Position numbers and translations under genes: made by a program. Shown here one piece after another: positions 41,098-49,610 of a stretch of 64,000 bases of DNA. This DNA comes from Pseudoselenomonas ruminantium (lineage in GTDB: Bacteria > Bacillota > Negativicutes > Selenomonadales > Selenomonadaceae). The notes beneath the pieces are model-generated. The model saw only the letters and a list, made by a program, of their open reading frames with translations. It ran no database searches and was not told where the DNA came from. Numbering within the stretch: position 1 is the stretch's first letter; each line of letters starts with the position of its first letter. Location: positions 98,893-162,892 of the forward strand of contig SVBX01000003.1 in the NCBI GenBank assembly GCA_015058655.1, in the 5' to 3' direction.

Positions 41098-43983
41098 TCA
41101 ACCATTCCGTTCTTTCACCAGCTCCAGGAATTTGTCCTTGGGCAGGGGACGGGCATTCAGTATGCCCTGCCCGTAGTGGCAGCCCATGGAGGCCAGCAGC
41201 TGTTCTTGTTCCACAGTTTCTACGCCTACTCCCACCACTTTCAGGTTCATGCGGTGGCAGAGATTTATGATGGATTCCAGCACCTTCTTCATGCCGTCGG
41301 ATTTTTCGGCGGCCATGAGGATGGCAGGGTGTATCTTCACTGCTTCCAAAGGCAGGTAATCCAGGAGGGTGAAGGAGGAGGAAACATAGCCGAAGTTATC
41401 GAGCACCAGGCTGTAGCCATAGTTGCGCAGGGCTTCCATGGTATAGACGGCGTGGTCACGGTAGGACTTCAGATGGAAGTTCTCGAACATGGTTTCCGGC
41501 ACCTCCAGCTGCACGCAGCCTTTGGGCAGGTGGTACTTTTCCATCATCTCTTTCATGGTGCGGAGATAACCGTCCTCTGTGATGTGGAGCCGGGACTGGT
41601 TCACGGAAATGGGGATGATTTCCTCCCCGTCTGCCAGTCGGTGCTTCTGCATCATCATGACCTGCTTCAGCACGAAGTGATCCACGGGGATGATGAAGCC
41701 GTTCATTTCCAGGGAAGGCAGGAACTTGTCCGGAGTGATGAAGCCCATTTCGCTGCTCTGCCAGCGGAGCAGGGATTCTGCCCCGATGATGTGCTTGGTG
41801 GCGATGTCGTATTTAGGCTGGTACCAGACCTTGAATTCCCCTTCTGTCAGGGCATTGCTCATGGAGCTTTCGATGCTGTGCTCGATGTTCATGAGGCGGT
41901 TCATGCGCTCGTCATAGAGCTTCACGATGTCCATGGTGCCCATGATCTTCCGGCAGGCCATGTCGGCCTTCTCTTCTGCATCCAGCAGCTGGTTGGGCTC
42001 CCGCAGCTCGCAGACGCCCACTTTGATGTGGAGGGAAATGCGGGTATTGTCGTGCTCCATGAAGCCATAGGCAGCCACAGCATCGGCAGCCAGGGTGACG
42101 ATTTCCTCATTGTTGGCTGCCTTGCACAGGCATACCAGCTGCAGGGTGTTCACCCCTGCCACCACTTCCAGCACCCAGTCTTCGGCCTGGAGCCGGGCGG
42201 CGGTTTCCTGCAGGCGGGTGTCCATTATATGGCGGCTGTAGAGCTCCAACATGGAATCGCGGCTGGACAGGTCGAAGACCGCCACGAAGAAGGAGATATG
42301 GGGGTCCTCAAGGCGGGTTTCCTCCCAGATGCCCTTGAGCTCCTGCTCCATCCAGAGCATGTTGGGGAGCTGGTAGCGGGTATCGAGGTAAGCCATCTGC
42401 TGAATGGCCATCATGTGGCGGCGGCGCATATAGTAGCGATAGTAGAGCACGCCGATCAGGATGCTCATGATGAGGAAGATGGCCAGAGTGGTGAGCAGGG
42501 GATACTGATACAGCAGCTTCTTGGGGGTGAAGATGGAGCCGGTAGCCTCGCTGCCTCCCTCCTGCAGGAGGGCAGCCTGGAGGAATTGGGGCGGCAGGTG
42601 GGAGATTTCCTTGTTGAGTATCTGCCAGAGCCTTGGGTCAGCCTGCTTGGCAACCCCCAGGCTCACATTGTCGCTGTAAAGGCTCTCTGTGGGGGACTCC
42701 AGATTGTAAGTGAAGGAACCCTCCATCAAATAGGGAATGGCAGCCCGGGGGGCATAGGTGATGTCTGCCCTGCCGTTGCTCACGGCCCGGAAGCATTCCT
42801 CCAGAGTCTTGCAGTAGATGATCTGGTGGTCAGCGTAGTTGTTCTTGATGAAGTTGAAGGTCTGGAAAATATCCTTGACCACCGCCACCTTGGGCAGGGG
42901 GGGCAGGTCAAAGCCCGTGCGCACCACCGGGGTGTAGTCCACTGTGCGGTAGGACTGGGTGGGATAGAGGGAGAGATCCTCTAACCAGGAAAAATCGCAG
43001 GGGACATCAATGACGAAATCTATGTTGCCCCGGGTGATGAGGCGGCGGATATCCTCCAGGGAATCCGCCTCCACCACTTCCAGCTTGATATTGAGGTCTG
43101 TCTCCAGCCGCTTCAGCAGGGCCAGGGTGGCGCCTTTCCACTCTCCCGTCACATCGTTCCGATAGAAGAAGGGCTGCTGGGGCAGGAAGACGGCGACCTT
43201 GAAGGTGTTCTTCTCCGCCAGGTATTTCTTCTCCTCCGGAGTCAGCACCAGGGGATAGCCCTTGGCCCGCTCGTATTTGTTCCTGAGGATGCTGCGGATA
43301 TTGGGCTGGGTCAGCATGAGCTGATCCTGGGCGGCATTCACCCGGGCCAGCAGGTCTGGGCGATTGCTGCTCACCAGCAGCCGGTAGCTCACCCGGTCGA
43401 AGAAGGAGAGTATCTTGGCGGGCTTGTCCGGATCCAGCAGGGGGCCCACATAGCCATCGATAGCCTTGCTTTCGAAGGCCTTGTCCATGTCCGTGGGATC
43501 ATGGAAGGTGACCAGCTCATAGCTGAAGCCGTAATCCTTGGCCACGCTCGGCAGGGCAGGGGTGGGATAGTTGTAGTCAAGGGTGCCCAGGCGCAGATGC
43601 TGGCCGGGGTTGTCCGAGCGCACCACCAGCTCCATGGGGAAGCGGGCGATGACATGTTCTGTGCGGCTGGCAAAGGGCAGGGTCTGGTAATTGCCCGGCA
43701 TGGCGGGCAGCAGGTCGATCTCGCCGGCAGACAGCTTCTCCCCGGCCTCCCACCAGTTCACGCAGGGGATATAGACGAAATTCCAGCCGCCGAACCCTGA
43801 GAGAAATTGCATGTATTCGTAGCCGAGACCACGCAGGTGCCCCGGGCGGTCTTCTTCCAGGAAGCCTGTGCCCGGCACATAGCCCACTTTCAGTGTTTCC
43901 GCTGCCTCAGCTGGGGACATGAGACAAAAGACCATGGCCATCAGAAGGGCAAGCAGCCCCCTGGCCTTACTGTGTTTTCCCAT
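41098..43983 (-). CDS. Tandem SBP3 sensor with degenerate EAL domain
   Basis: 961 residues. Signal peptide (about 1-27), two extracellular-solute-binding family 3 domains (about 28-245 and 255-490), a TM helix (TLAIFLIMSILIGVLYY), a GGDEF-like region without GGDEF (about 530-700), and an EAL domain (about 710-955). The EAL motif reads E736-SLLRW, but the catalytic DDFG is D862-NFG and the AEGVET loop reads GVGVET. Two metal-site residues are thus lost and phosphodiesterase activity is unlikely. It probably senses an amino acid or similar ligand and acts through protein contacts. First gene of the operon. Confidence 0.87.
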   Translation of the reverse strand: MGKHSKARGLLALLMAMVFCLMSPAEAAETLKVGYVPGTGFLEEDRPGHLRGLGYEYMQFLSGFGGWNFVYIPCVNWWEAGEKLSAGEIDLLPAMPGNYQTLPFASRTEHVIARFPMELVVRSDNPGQHLRLGTLDYNYPTPALPSVAKDYGFSYELVTFHDPTDMDKAFESKAIDGYVGPLLDPDKPAKILSFFDRVSYRLLVSSNRPDLLARVNAAQDQLMLTQPNIRSILRNKYERAKGYPLVLTPEEKKYLAEKNTFKVAVFLPQQPFFYRNDVTGEWKGATLALLKRLETDLNIKLEVVEADSLEDIRRLITRGNIDFVIDVPCDFSWLEDLSLYPTQSYRTVDYTPVVRTGFDLPPLPKVAVVKDIFQTFNFIKNNYADHQIIYCKTLEECFRAVSNGRADITYAPRAAIPYLMEGSFTYNLESPTESLYSDNVSLGVAKQADPRLWQILNKEISHLPPQFLQAALLQEGGSEATGSIFTPKKLLYQYPLLTTLAIFLIMSILIGVLYYRYYMRRRHMMAIQQMAYLDTRYQLPNMLWMEQELKGIWEETRLEDPHISFFVAVFDLSSRDSMLELYSRHIMDTRLQETAARLQAEDWVLEVVAGVNTLQLVCLCKAANNEEIVTLAADAVAAYGFMEHDNTRISLHIKVGVCELREPNQLLDAEEKADMACRKIMGTMDIVKLYDERMNRLMNIEHSIESSMSNALTEGEFKVWYQPKYDIATKHIIGAESLLRWQSSEMGFITPDKFLPSLEMNGFIIPVDHFVLKQVMMMQKHRLADGEEIIPISVNQSRLHITEDGYLRTMKEMMEKYHLPKGCVQLEVPETMFENFHLKSYRDHAVYTMEALRNYGYSLVLDNFGYVSSSFTLLDYLPLEAVKIHPAILMAAEKSDGMKKVLESIINLCHRMNLKVVGVGVETVEQEQLLASMGCHYGQGILNARPLPKDKFLELVKERNG

Positions 43984-44004
43984 GCCAAAACCTCCCCGTT
44001 ATAA

Positions 44005-44165
44005 CGAGTACAAGATGTCCCCCACTTCCATAAGTGGGGGCGGCAAACTACTAACAGGCGGCGAGTTAATATCTCCCGCCTCGTCCCCAAGGGGACTAGC
44101 TTTGCGTCGTTGAAAGGCCAAGAGGAAGTTTTGCCTACGGCAAAACTGGAACAATGGCCTTATAA
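44005..44165 (+). mobile_element. IS200/IS605-like hairpin element (family iii), copy P5
   Basis: 161 bp after TATAA, starting CGAGTACAAGATGTCCCCC and ending CCTTATAA. It carries an extra ~25 bases (CCCCAAGGGGACTAGC...) after the GGCGG/CCGCC stem, absent from other copies. It lies just upstream of the SBP-EAL gene, between that gene and the DnaA-box cluster. Confidence 0.8.
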
Positions 44166-44229
44166 TTTGGAAAAATTCAACAGGAATATTTGCTGTAATC
44201 TTTCGTGCCTAAAGCTGCATAATCCTGCT

Positions 44230-44357
44230 TGTGGATAAAAAAGAAGTAAAAAAGCACAGGGTTATCCACAAAATCTGTGGATAACCCTGTGCATATTGTT
44301 GATAACCTGTGGAGAATGTGGATAAGTATGTGGAAAAACTGCAGTAACTGTGGAAAA
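44230..44357. other. DnaA-box cluster (possible origin or DnaA-titration site)
   Basis: Within 128 bp there are four perfect DnaA boxes (TTATCCACA or its complement) at 44230-44238, 44262-44270, 44276-44284 and 44317-44325. Four more have one mismatch: 44297-44305 (TGTTGATAA), 44308-44316 (TGTGGAGAA), 44329-44337 and 44349-44357 (TGTGGAAAA). An A/T-rich stretch lies on the left (44160-44260). Seven of the eight point the same way. This density is typical of oriC or datA-like loci. Confidence 0.75.
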
Positions 44358-44370
44358 CCTGCAGAAAAAC

Positions 44371-44928
44371 TCAGATGATCTTCTCCCCGTGATACTTCTC
44401 CCCGCCGATTTCCGGGTAGGCCCCGTACTCGATGGCCCATTCGCACTTGTACTTGATGGCCTGGGCATGGATGGTCTCTATCCTGTCCTGGGTGCGCACC
44501 ACCTTGCCGGGCACCCCCACCACCAGGGAATTCGGGGGTATCACATCGTTCTCCTTCACCACGGCCCCGGCGGCGATGATGGAGCCCCGTCCGATATGCG
44601 CCCCCGTCAGCACCGTGGCGCTCATGCCGATGAGCACATGGTCCTCGATGACGCAGCCGTGGATATTGGCCCCGTGGCCCACCGTCACATAGTCCCCGAT
44701 GATGCAGGGCTTGTCATCAGCCACATGGAGGCAGGTGAGGTCCTGCACATTGCTGCACTCCCCAATCTCTATGTAGCAGACATCCCCCCGGGCCACCACC
44801 CCCGGCCAGAGGGAGGAATATTTGCCCACCCGGACATCGCCGGAGAGGAAGACCTGGGGGGCCACGAAACACTCCTCATGGAGCTGGGGACGCTTGCCCT
44901 TGAAGATGTTATCCTTGAGAGTGAACAT
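44371..44928 (-). CDS. Gamma-carbonic-anhydrase-like hexapeptide-repeat protein
   Basis: 185 residues of left-handed beta-helix repeats (VRVGKYSSLWPGVVARGD, IGDYVTVGHGANIHG, IGMSATVLTGAHIG). The metal-ligand type histidines are present in LTCLHV, VTVGHGANIHG. It belongs to the gamma-CA/YrdA group; some members hydrate CO2, others act on acyl-CoA or have no known activity. ATG 44928 follows aaggaag; the longer frame from 44991 is not supported. Probably cytoplasmic and monocistronic. Confidence 0.85.
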   Translation of the reverse strand: MFTLKDNIFKGKRPQLHEECFVAPQVFLSGDVRVGKYSSLWPGVVARGDVCYIEIGECSNVQDLTCLHVADDKPCIIGDYVTVGHGANIHGCVIEDHVLIGMSATVLTGAHIGRGSIIAAGAVVKENDVIPPNSLVVGVPGKVVRTQDRIETIHAQAIKYKCEWAIEYGAYPEIGGEKYHGEKII

Positions 44929-45068
44929 AAGCACACTTCCTTTTGTAGGGATAAAAGAGAACATAAGAAAAGCCCCAGGGAGCGACCCCAAGGCTTACTC
45001 TTATTCGGAAGGAGTTGCCCAAGGCAAATCCCGCCAACTTCTTAGCTACTTGCATTATAGCATCTGCT

Positions 45069-45096
45069 TGATTTTCTTTCAAGGAGAATTGTATAA
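45069..45096 (+). promoter_or_regulatory. Promoter of the 28-residue membrane peptide
   Basis: TTGATT, an 18-base spacer and a perfect TATAAT at about 45091-45096. It leaves a leader of about 60 bases before the peptide start. Confidence 0.65.
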
Positions 45097-45159
45097 TGAA
45101 TTTGCTGCGAACCCCTTTAGTTGTATCTCGGACTCGGCAGCGGGGAGGAGGGGGTGCTC

Positions 45160-45246
45160 ATGGCAGAATATCTCGTCAACTTCTTTGTGTCTGTTGCAGC
45201 AGGTGTAGCTAGCTACTACATTTGCAAGTGGCTTGACAGGCATTAA
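45160..45246 (+). CDS. 28-residue membrane peptide, candidate type I toxin
   Basis: The peptide begins MAEYLVNFFVSVAAGVASYY and ends CKWLDRH. One hydrophobic helix with a charged tail, preceded by a strong ggggaggaggggg site. It has its own promoter and a strong terminator (45290-45321). Size, helix and C-terminal KWLD resemble small membrane toxins of Gram-positive type I systems, where an antisense RNA silences the mRNA. Toxicity and an antisense partner are inferred, not seen. Confidence 0.6.
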   Translation: MAEYLVNFFVSVAAGVASYYICKWLDRH

Positions 45247-45289
45247 CGCAGCAAAAGCACATTAAGTCTTAGGATCGCAACCTGAGCAG

Positions 45290-45321
45290 AAGACCCGGCC
45301 AAAAGCCGGGTCTTTCTTTAT
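45290..45321. terminator. Terminator between the small peptide and ddh
   Basis: AGACCCGGC...GCCGGGTCT stem followed by TTCTTTATT; between convergent genes. Confidence 0.85.
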
Positions 45322-45334
45322 TGGTAGAATTTCA

Positions 45335-46333
45335 TTAAAGCAGGTGTGCCCTCAGTTCCTCGCCTTCCTGCTGGCAGAGCAGGGCGGGGGGGATGTCAAG
45401 CACTGTGCGGCAGCCTTTTTCGCCCTGCTTGGCCAGGCGGCAGCAGGCGCGGGCGTAGGCGATGAGGACACTGGTGGTGAATTCGGGGTTGGAGTCAAGC
45501 TGCAGGCGCAGTTCCATGAGGTGGTTGTGCTCCTTCTCATGGCCCGTGGCGCCGGTGCGGATGACGAAGCCGCCGTGGGGGAGGCCCTTGTGCTTCTGGT
45601 TCAGCTCATCCTGGCTGATGAAGTTTACCGTGGTGTCGTACTCGTCGAAGTAGTTGGGCATGGTTTTGATTTCCTTTTCAATCCTTGCCTTCTCTGCCTC
45701 GTTGTCATACTCAGGCTTCACCACTACGAAGCATTCACGGGTGTGCTTCTCCCGGGTGGTGAGCTCCGGGTTCTTGCCGCTGCGGACGGCTTCCAGGGCG
45801 CTTTCCACGGGGACGGTGTACTGGCGGGCATCGGCCACGCCCTCTACCCGGCGGATGGCATCGCTGTGGCCCTGGGAAACACCGCGGCCCCAGAAGGTGT
45901 AGTCGTGGCCGCCGGGGAGGATGGCATTGCCGTAGACACGGGCGAGAGAGAAGAGGCCCGGATCCCAGCCCACGGAGATGATGCCCAGATGGCCGCTTTC
46001 GCGACCTGCTTTATCCACATTGGCGAAATGCTCGGGGATGCGGGCATGGGTATCGAAGCTGTCTATGACATTGAAATACTTGATGAACTCCGGGGTCTGC
46101 TTGGGCAGGTCGGTGGCGCTGCCGCCGCAGATGATGAGGACATCAATCTTCTCCTGCCAGTCCTGGGCATCGGCGGTGTTCACCACGGGAACGCCGGGAG
46201 TGGCGATTTTCACTGCGCTCGGGTCACGGCGGGTGAAGACTGCCACCAGTTCCATATCTTCATTTGCTTCCACGGCGCACTCCACGCCGCGGCCCAGATT
46301 GCCATAGCCCAGGATGCCAATGCGAATGCTCAT
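45335..46333 (-). CDS. ddh: meso-Diaminopimelate D-dehydrogenase
   Basis: 332 residues. NADPH-binding GILGYGNLGRGVE, then VFTRRD, CGGSATDLP, SFDTHARIPEHF, VGWDPGLFSL and the FWGRGVSQGHSDAIRR block typical of Ddh. It reductively aminates tetrahydrodipicolinate to meso-diaminopimelate in one step, feeding lysine and peptidoglycan synthesis. Length fits the family (about 326). Cytoplasmic, monocistronic. Presence of this shortcut agrees with a diaminopimelate-containing anaerobe. Confidence 0.94.
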   Translation of the reverse strand: MSIRIGILGYGNLGRGVECAVEANEDMELVAVFTRRDPSAVKIATPGVPVVNTADAQDWQEKIDVLIICGGSATDLPKQTPEFIKYFNVIDSFDTHARIPEHFANVDKAGRESGHLGIISVGWDPGLFSLARVYGNAILPGGHDYTFWGRGVSQGHSDAIRRVEGVADARQYTVPVESALEAVRSGKNPELTTREKHTRECFVVVKPEYDNEAEKARIEKEIKTMPNYFDEYDTTVNFISQDELNQKHKGLPHGGFVIRTGATGHEKEHNHLMELRLQLDSNPEFTTSVLIAYARACCRLAKQGEKGCRTVLDIPPALLCQQEGEELRAHLL

Positions 46334-46454
46334 AAGTATTCCCCTTTCAATGTTACAGTTTACATATTTACGCCCTTTACTATACCACTTTTATATAGCT
46401 GTGTCATCATTTAGGGGGAGTTTGTTTGTCCATTTGAGGAAAATCAGTCAACTA

Positions 46455-46616
46455 GGGCGTGTTGATTAAATGAACTTGGCCCAGATTTGCGGGGATTGGC
46501 TGTCCATTGCTAGGCGACAAACCACAGGCATAGCGGTGCTATGTCGAGGATTTGTCAACGACGCAGGGACAGTCAAGACCCGTGAAGATGGGCTGAGTGA
46601 ATTAATCAACACGCCC
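46455..46616. repeat. 162-bp fold-back element with TA ends (family ii), copy 3
   Basis: Same ends and length as copies 1, 2 and 4; TA at 46453-46454 and 46617-46618. Its right end lies a few bases before the flagellin remnant and has probably replaced that gene's upstream region. Confidence 0.85.
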
Positions 46617-46624
46617 TAAAGGTT

Positions 46625-46805
46625 GTGAAAAATATGTCCTCCATCAATACCTTGAATATCCTGAACAAGAATTCGGAGGCCTTGGCCAAGAGCCTGGCCA
46701 AGGTTTCCTCTGGCATGAAAATCAACAGCGCGGCAGATGATGCCTCAGGCTATGCTGGCCCAATCCAATCAGCAGAGCAGCAGCGTCTTGTCCCTGCTGC
46801 AATGA
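46625..46805 (+). pseudogene. Internally deleted flagellin remnant
   Basis: The first ~40 codons (from GTG/ATG, MSSINTLNILNKNSEALAKS...DDASGYA) match the N-terminus of the flagellin at 58225. The next bases, in another frame, encode LAQSNQQSSSVLSLLQ and a stop: the flagellin C-terminus. The junction GGCTATGCTGGCCCA joins the two over the 4 bases ATGC, which occur in the intact gene both near GGCTATGCC and near CCATGCTGG. So nearly all of the gene was lost by deletion. Its terminator downstream is split by a family-(i) element. Confidence 0.88.
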
Positions 46806-46833
46806 GAAGGCAGCAAAAAAGCGCCCGAAGGGC

Positions 46834-47084
46834 CAATGTCATTAAGTCAAGCATCATTGTCTCAACAGCCTTCCCCTTGAGGGGGCGCGTAGCGCGGGAG
46901 CCCGGTGGGCTCCCTGGTGCTGGCAGCCGAAGGCTGACGGATGAGGTGCAAATGAACAAGATAAGGCAGATTAACGAGAGAACGCTCCACCTCATCCGCC
47001 CCTAACGGGGCACCTGCCAGGGAGCCCACTGGGCTCCCGCGCTTCCGCGCCCCCTCAAGGGGAAGGCTTAACTAAATGACATTG
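46834..47084. mobile_element. Element with 17-bp inverted ends (family i), copy c, in a terminator
   Basis: 251 bp, ends CAATGTCATTAAGTCAA and TTAACTAAATGACATTG. Flanked by the 10-bp duplication CCCGAAGGGC (46824-46833, 47085-47094). Removing it restores AAAAAAGCG-CCCGAAGGGC-GCTTTTTT, a perfect Rho-independent terminator. Inside are GGGAGCCCGGTGGGCTCCC palindromes. Confidence 0.9.
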
Positions 47085-47120
47085 CCCGAAGGGCGCTTTT
47101 TTTTGCGTGGCCGCCCCGTC

Positions 47121-49610
47121 CTACATGGCTTCCATATCGGACATGTAAACAGGGCTTTTGGCTATGGGCAGGGTAAAGCTGATGATGAACTCAGTGCCTT
47201 CTTCCGGGGCGGTGATGACCTTGATGGTGCCGCCCATGAGGGCGAGGATGTGCTTCACGATGAAGATGCCCCGGCCTGTTTCCCGGCTGCCCTTGGGGGG
47301 GCGGGGGGCATCGCCGGTGAGGGGGGCCAGCAGTTTCTCGGCATAATCCTCTGCCATGCCGAAGCCCGTGTCCTGCACCCTTATCTCATAGCTGGCATTC
47401 CCTTCCTCCTTGTGGATGGGCTGCCGGGTGGGGGCGTGGAATTCTTCTTTCTGGCGCAGGCTCACCACGATGCTGCCCCCGGAGGGGGTGAACTTGTAGG
47501 CGTTGCTGATGAGGTTCAGGAGCACCCGGAAAAGCCTTTCCCTGTCGCAGAACACGCAGGGGTTTTCCAGATGGGAGACTTCCAGATTGAAGGTGAGGTC
47601 CTTTTCCAGCATCTGGGTGTTGAACACATCCCTGGCCTGCTGCATGAGGCTTCTGAGGTCTGTAGCCACAGGCAGCAGCTTGATGGTCTTGTTCTCTACC
47701 TTTTCCACCCGCAGCAGGTCTTGCACCAAGGCTTCCAGATAGTGTCCTACGGAGTCAGTCTTCATCATATAGGAGATCAGGCGCCCCCGCACCCCTTGGG
47801 GGCAATCCACATGGGAGCATTCCATGAAGTCATTGTGGGCTTGCCGCGCCAGCTTCAGGTAGCCCATGATGGCGCGGATGGCAATGCGGATGTCATGGGA
47901 CATATGGGAAAGGAAAACGCTCTTTTCGCCGCTGAGCTTTTCCTCCTGGCGGATCTTTTCGTCCAGCTTGTTTTCCCGGTGGCGTATCCGGGTGAAGATA
48001 TTGCTCATGATGAGGAGGGTGATCAGGACGAAGAGCATCTGCACCATGTTGTTGAAGAGCACGGCTTCGCGGGCTAACTCATACATGCCCTGAGCCGTCA
48101 GCGCTATCTGGTCTTCTGTGGATTGGCGCATCCACAGGGAAGTGGAGAAGAAGTTCAGGAACAGCAGCATCATGCACATGGTCATGGATTTGCCGTAGCG
48201 ATCTTTCTTGTCATGGCGGAAGATGTGCCAGTAGTAGAAAAGGCCGATGATGCTCCACACGGACAGCAGCAGGTAGGACTCGGTGCTGAGGCTGGTGCCC
48301 AGGAGCATGTTGGGCATGATGGGGCAGAAGAAGAAGAAGATGGAGGCGACCACGCCTGTGATGGCCAGCTGCACGCCTCGCTTGCTCTTATCCGCCTTGG
48401 CAGTGAGATAGGCGCAGTAGGACACATAGCCGTAGGCCAGGGAACCGCTGATGGTGATGACATCCACCAGCCAGACTATGGCGGTGCGCCCCAGGAGGGG
48501 GATGGGCAGGGAGGCCAGGATCAGCAGCAGCATGGCCTTCCTGGGCAGGCCTGTGTCATCTACCTGAGTGTAGCGGGCGGGCAGCAGCCCGTCCTTGGCC
48601 ATGGCCTGCAGCAGGTAGGCGCTGGAGCGGAAGAGCCCCAGGATGCCGGTGAGGATGCCGGACACCACCGACAGGCCCACCAGCCAGATGCCTGCCATGC
48701 CGAAGGTGGAGCCGACGCTGTGGAAGACCGGCAGGGCGGAAATGCCCTGCATGTGCTTCACATTGGCAATGTATTCCTGCCAGTTGCTGTACTCGGGGGG
48801 GATGGACATGATGGCGATGAGGTTCAGCAGGGCATAGGCCGCTGTGCCGCAGATCACCGACATCACCACGATGGAGAAGAGCTTCTTGGCAGGGAAGCGG
48901 AAATCCTCTCCCGCATGGGTCACGGACTCATAGCCGAAGAACATCCAGGGGGCGACCATGACTATGGAAAAGATTTGCAGCAGGGGGGATGTTTCCTGCT
49001 GGAAGGGGGGGAAGAACAGGATATGGTTGTTTATCACGATCAGTCCCAGGAAAATCATCACGACGGAGACAATGAGGACTAGGGCCAGGGCGGTCATGAG
49101 ATGCTGCCTGGCTTTGCCGCCGAAGTAGCAGAAGAAGCCAAAGACCAATATGACTGTCCAGGTGGTGAGTATTTCCCCGAAGAATACATCGAAGCCGGCC
49201 ACCTTATAGTGGAAGCCCCATTGCAGGAGCTTGCCGAAGAGCAGGCGGGAAAGCAGCACCACGGCGGTGGCGTTGGCCCAGATGATGGAGAGATAGGTGA
49301 TGATGATGGTCCAGGCGGCCAGGAAGGCGTGGTCATGCCCCAGCAGCTCCCTGGTGTAGGCGTAGATGCCGCCGTTGTCCCGGTATTTTTCCGCCATGCG
49401 GCAGAAGTTGGCGCCTATCACCACCATGATGACGCCGGACAGGAGAATGGCAATCACAGTGCCTGCAGGGCCCCCGGTAGGCAGGAACATGTTGCCGGGC
49501 ATGACGAAGGCTCCCCAGCCTACGGCGCAGCCAAAGGAAAGGGCCCAGACATTCAGGGGATAGAGCAGCCGCTCACGGCCATTGTCCTTGCTCATGCCAT
49601 ATCTAAGCAT
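47121..49610 (-). CDS. Amino-acid permease (APC) fused to histidine kinase, paralogue 1
   Basis: 829 residues. Residues ~1-430 form an APC-superfamily transporter (LSFGCAVGWGAFVMPGNMFLP, RDNGGIYAYTREL). Two or three more helices follow, then a kinase: HisKA box FLSHMSHDIRIAIRAIMGYL with the phospho-His kept, N-box LFRVLLNLISNAYKFTPSGG, G1 VQDTGFGM and G2 GRGIFIVKHI. It likely couples amino-acid binding or flux to phosphorylation, as CbrA does with an SLC5 domain. ATG 49610 follows aaaggagg and overlaps the upstream gene by 8 bases. No receiver is in the operon. Confidence 0.88.
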   Translation of the reverse strand: MLRYGMSKDNGRERLLYPLNVWALSFGCAVGWGAFVMPGNMFLPTGGPAGTVIAILLSGVIMVVIGANFCRMAEKYRDNGGIYAYTRELLGHDHAFLAAWTIIITYLSIIWANATAVVLLSRLLFGKLLQWGFHYKVAGFDVFFGEILTTWTVILVFGFFCYFGGKARQHLMTALALVLIVSVVMIFLGLIVINNHILFFPPFQQETSPLLQIFSIVMVAPWMFFGYESVTHAGEDFRFPAKKLFSIVVMSVICGTAAYALLNLIAIMSIPPEYSNWQEYIANVKHMQGISALPVFHSVGSTFGMAGIWLVGLSVVSGILTGILGLFRSSAYLLQAMAKDGLLPARYTQVDDTGLPRKAMLLLILASLPIPLLGRTAIVWLVDVITISGSLAYGYVSYCAYLTAKADKSKRGVQLAITGVVASIFFFFCPIMPNMLLGTSLSTESYLLLSVWSIIGLFYYWHIFRHDKKDRYGKSMTMCMMLLFLNFFSTSLWMRQSTEDQIALTAQGMYELAREAVLFNNMVQMLFVLITLLIMSNIFTRIRHRENKLDEKIRQEEKLSGEKSVFLSHMSHDIRIAIRAIMGYLKLARQAHNDFMECSHVDCPQGVRGRLISYMMKTDSVGHYLEALVQDLLRVEKVENKTIKLLPVATDLRSLMQQARDVFNTQMLEKDLTFNLEVSHLENPCVFCDRERLFRVLLNLISNAYKFTPSGGSIVVSLRQKEEFHAPTRQPIHKEEGNASYEIRVQDTGFGMAEDYAEKLLAPLTGDAPRPPKGSRETGRGIFIVKHILALMGGTIKVITAPEEGTEFIISFTLPIAKSPVYMSDMEAM

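Noticed and set aside
40372..42984. Very long open frame (870 codons) on the plus strand, opposite the EAL, receiver and EIIC genes
   Set aside because: Its composition (His/Gln/Gly-rich) is that of an antisense shadow in high-GC DNA; the minus strand carries recognisable domains across the whole stretch.
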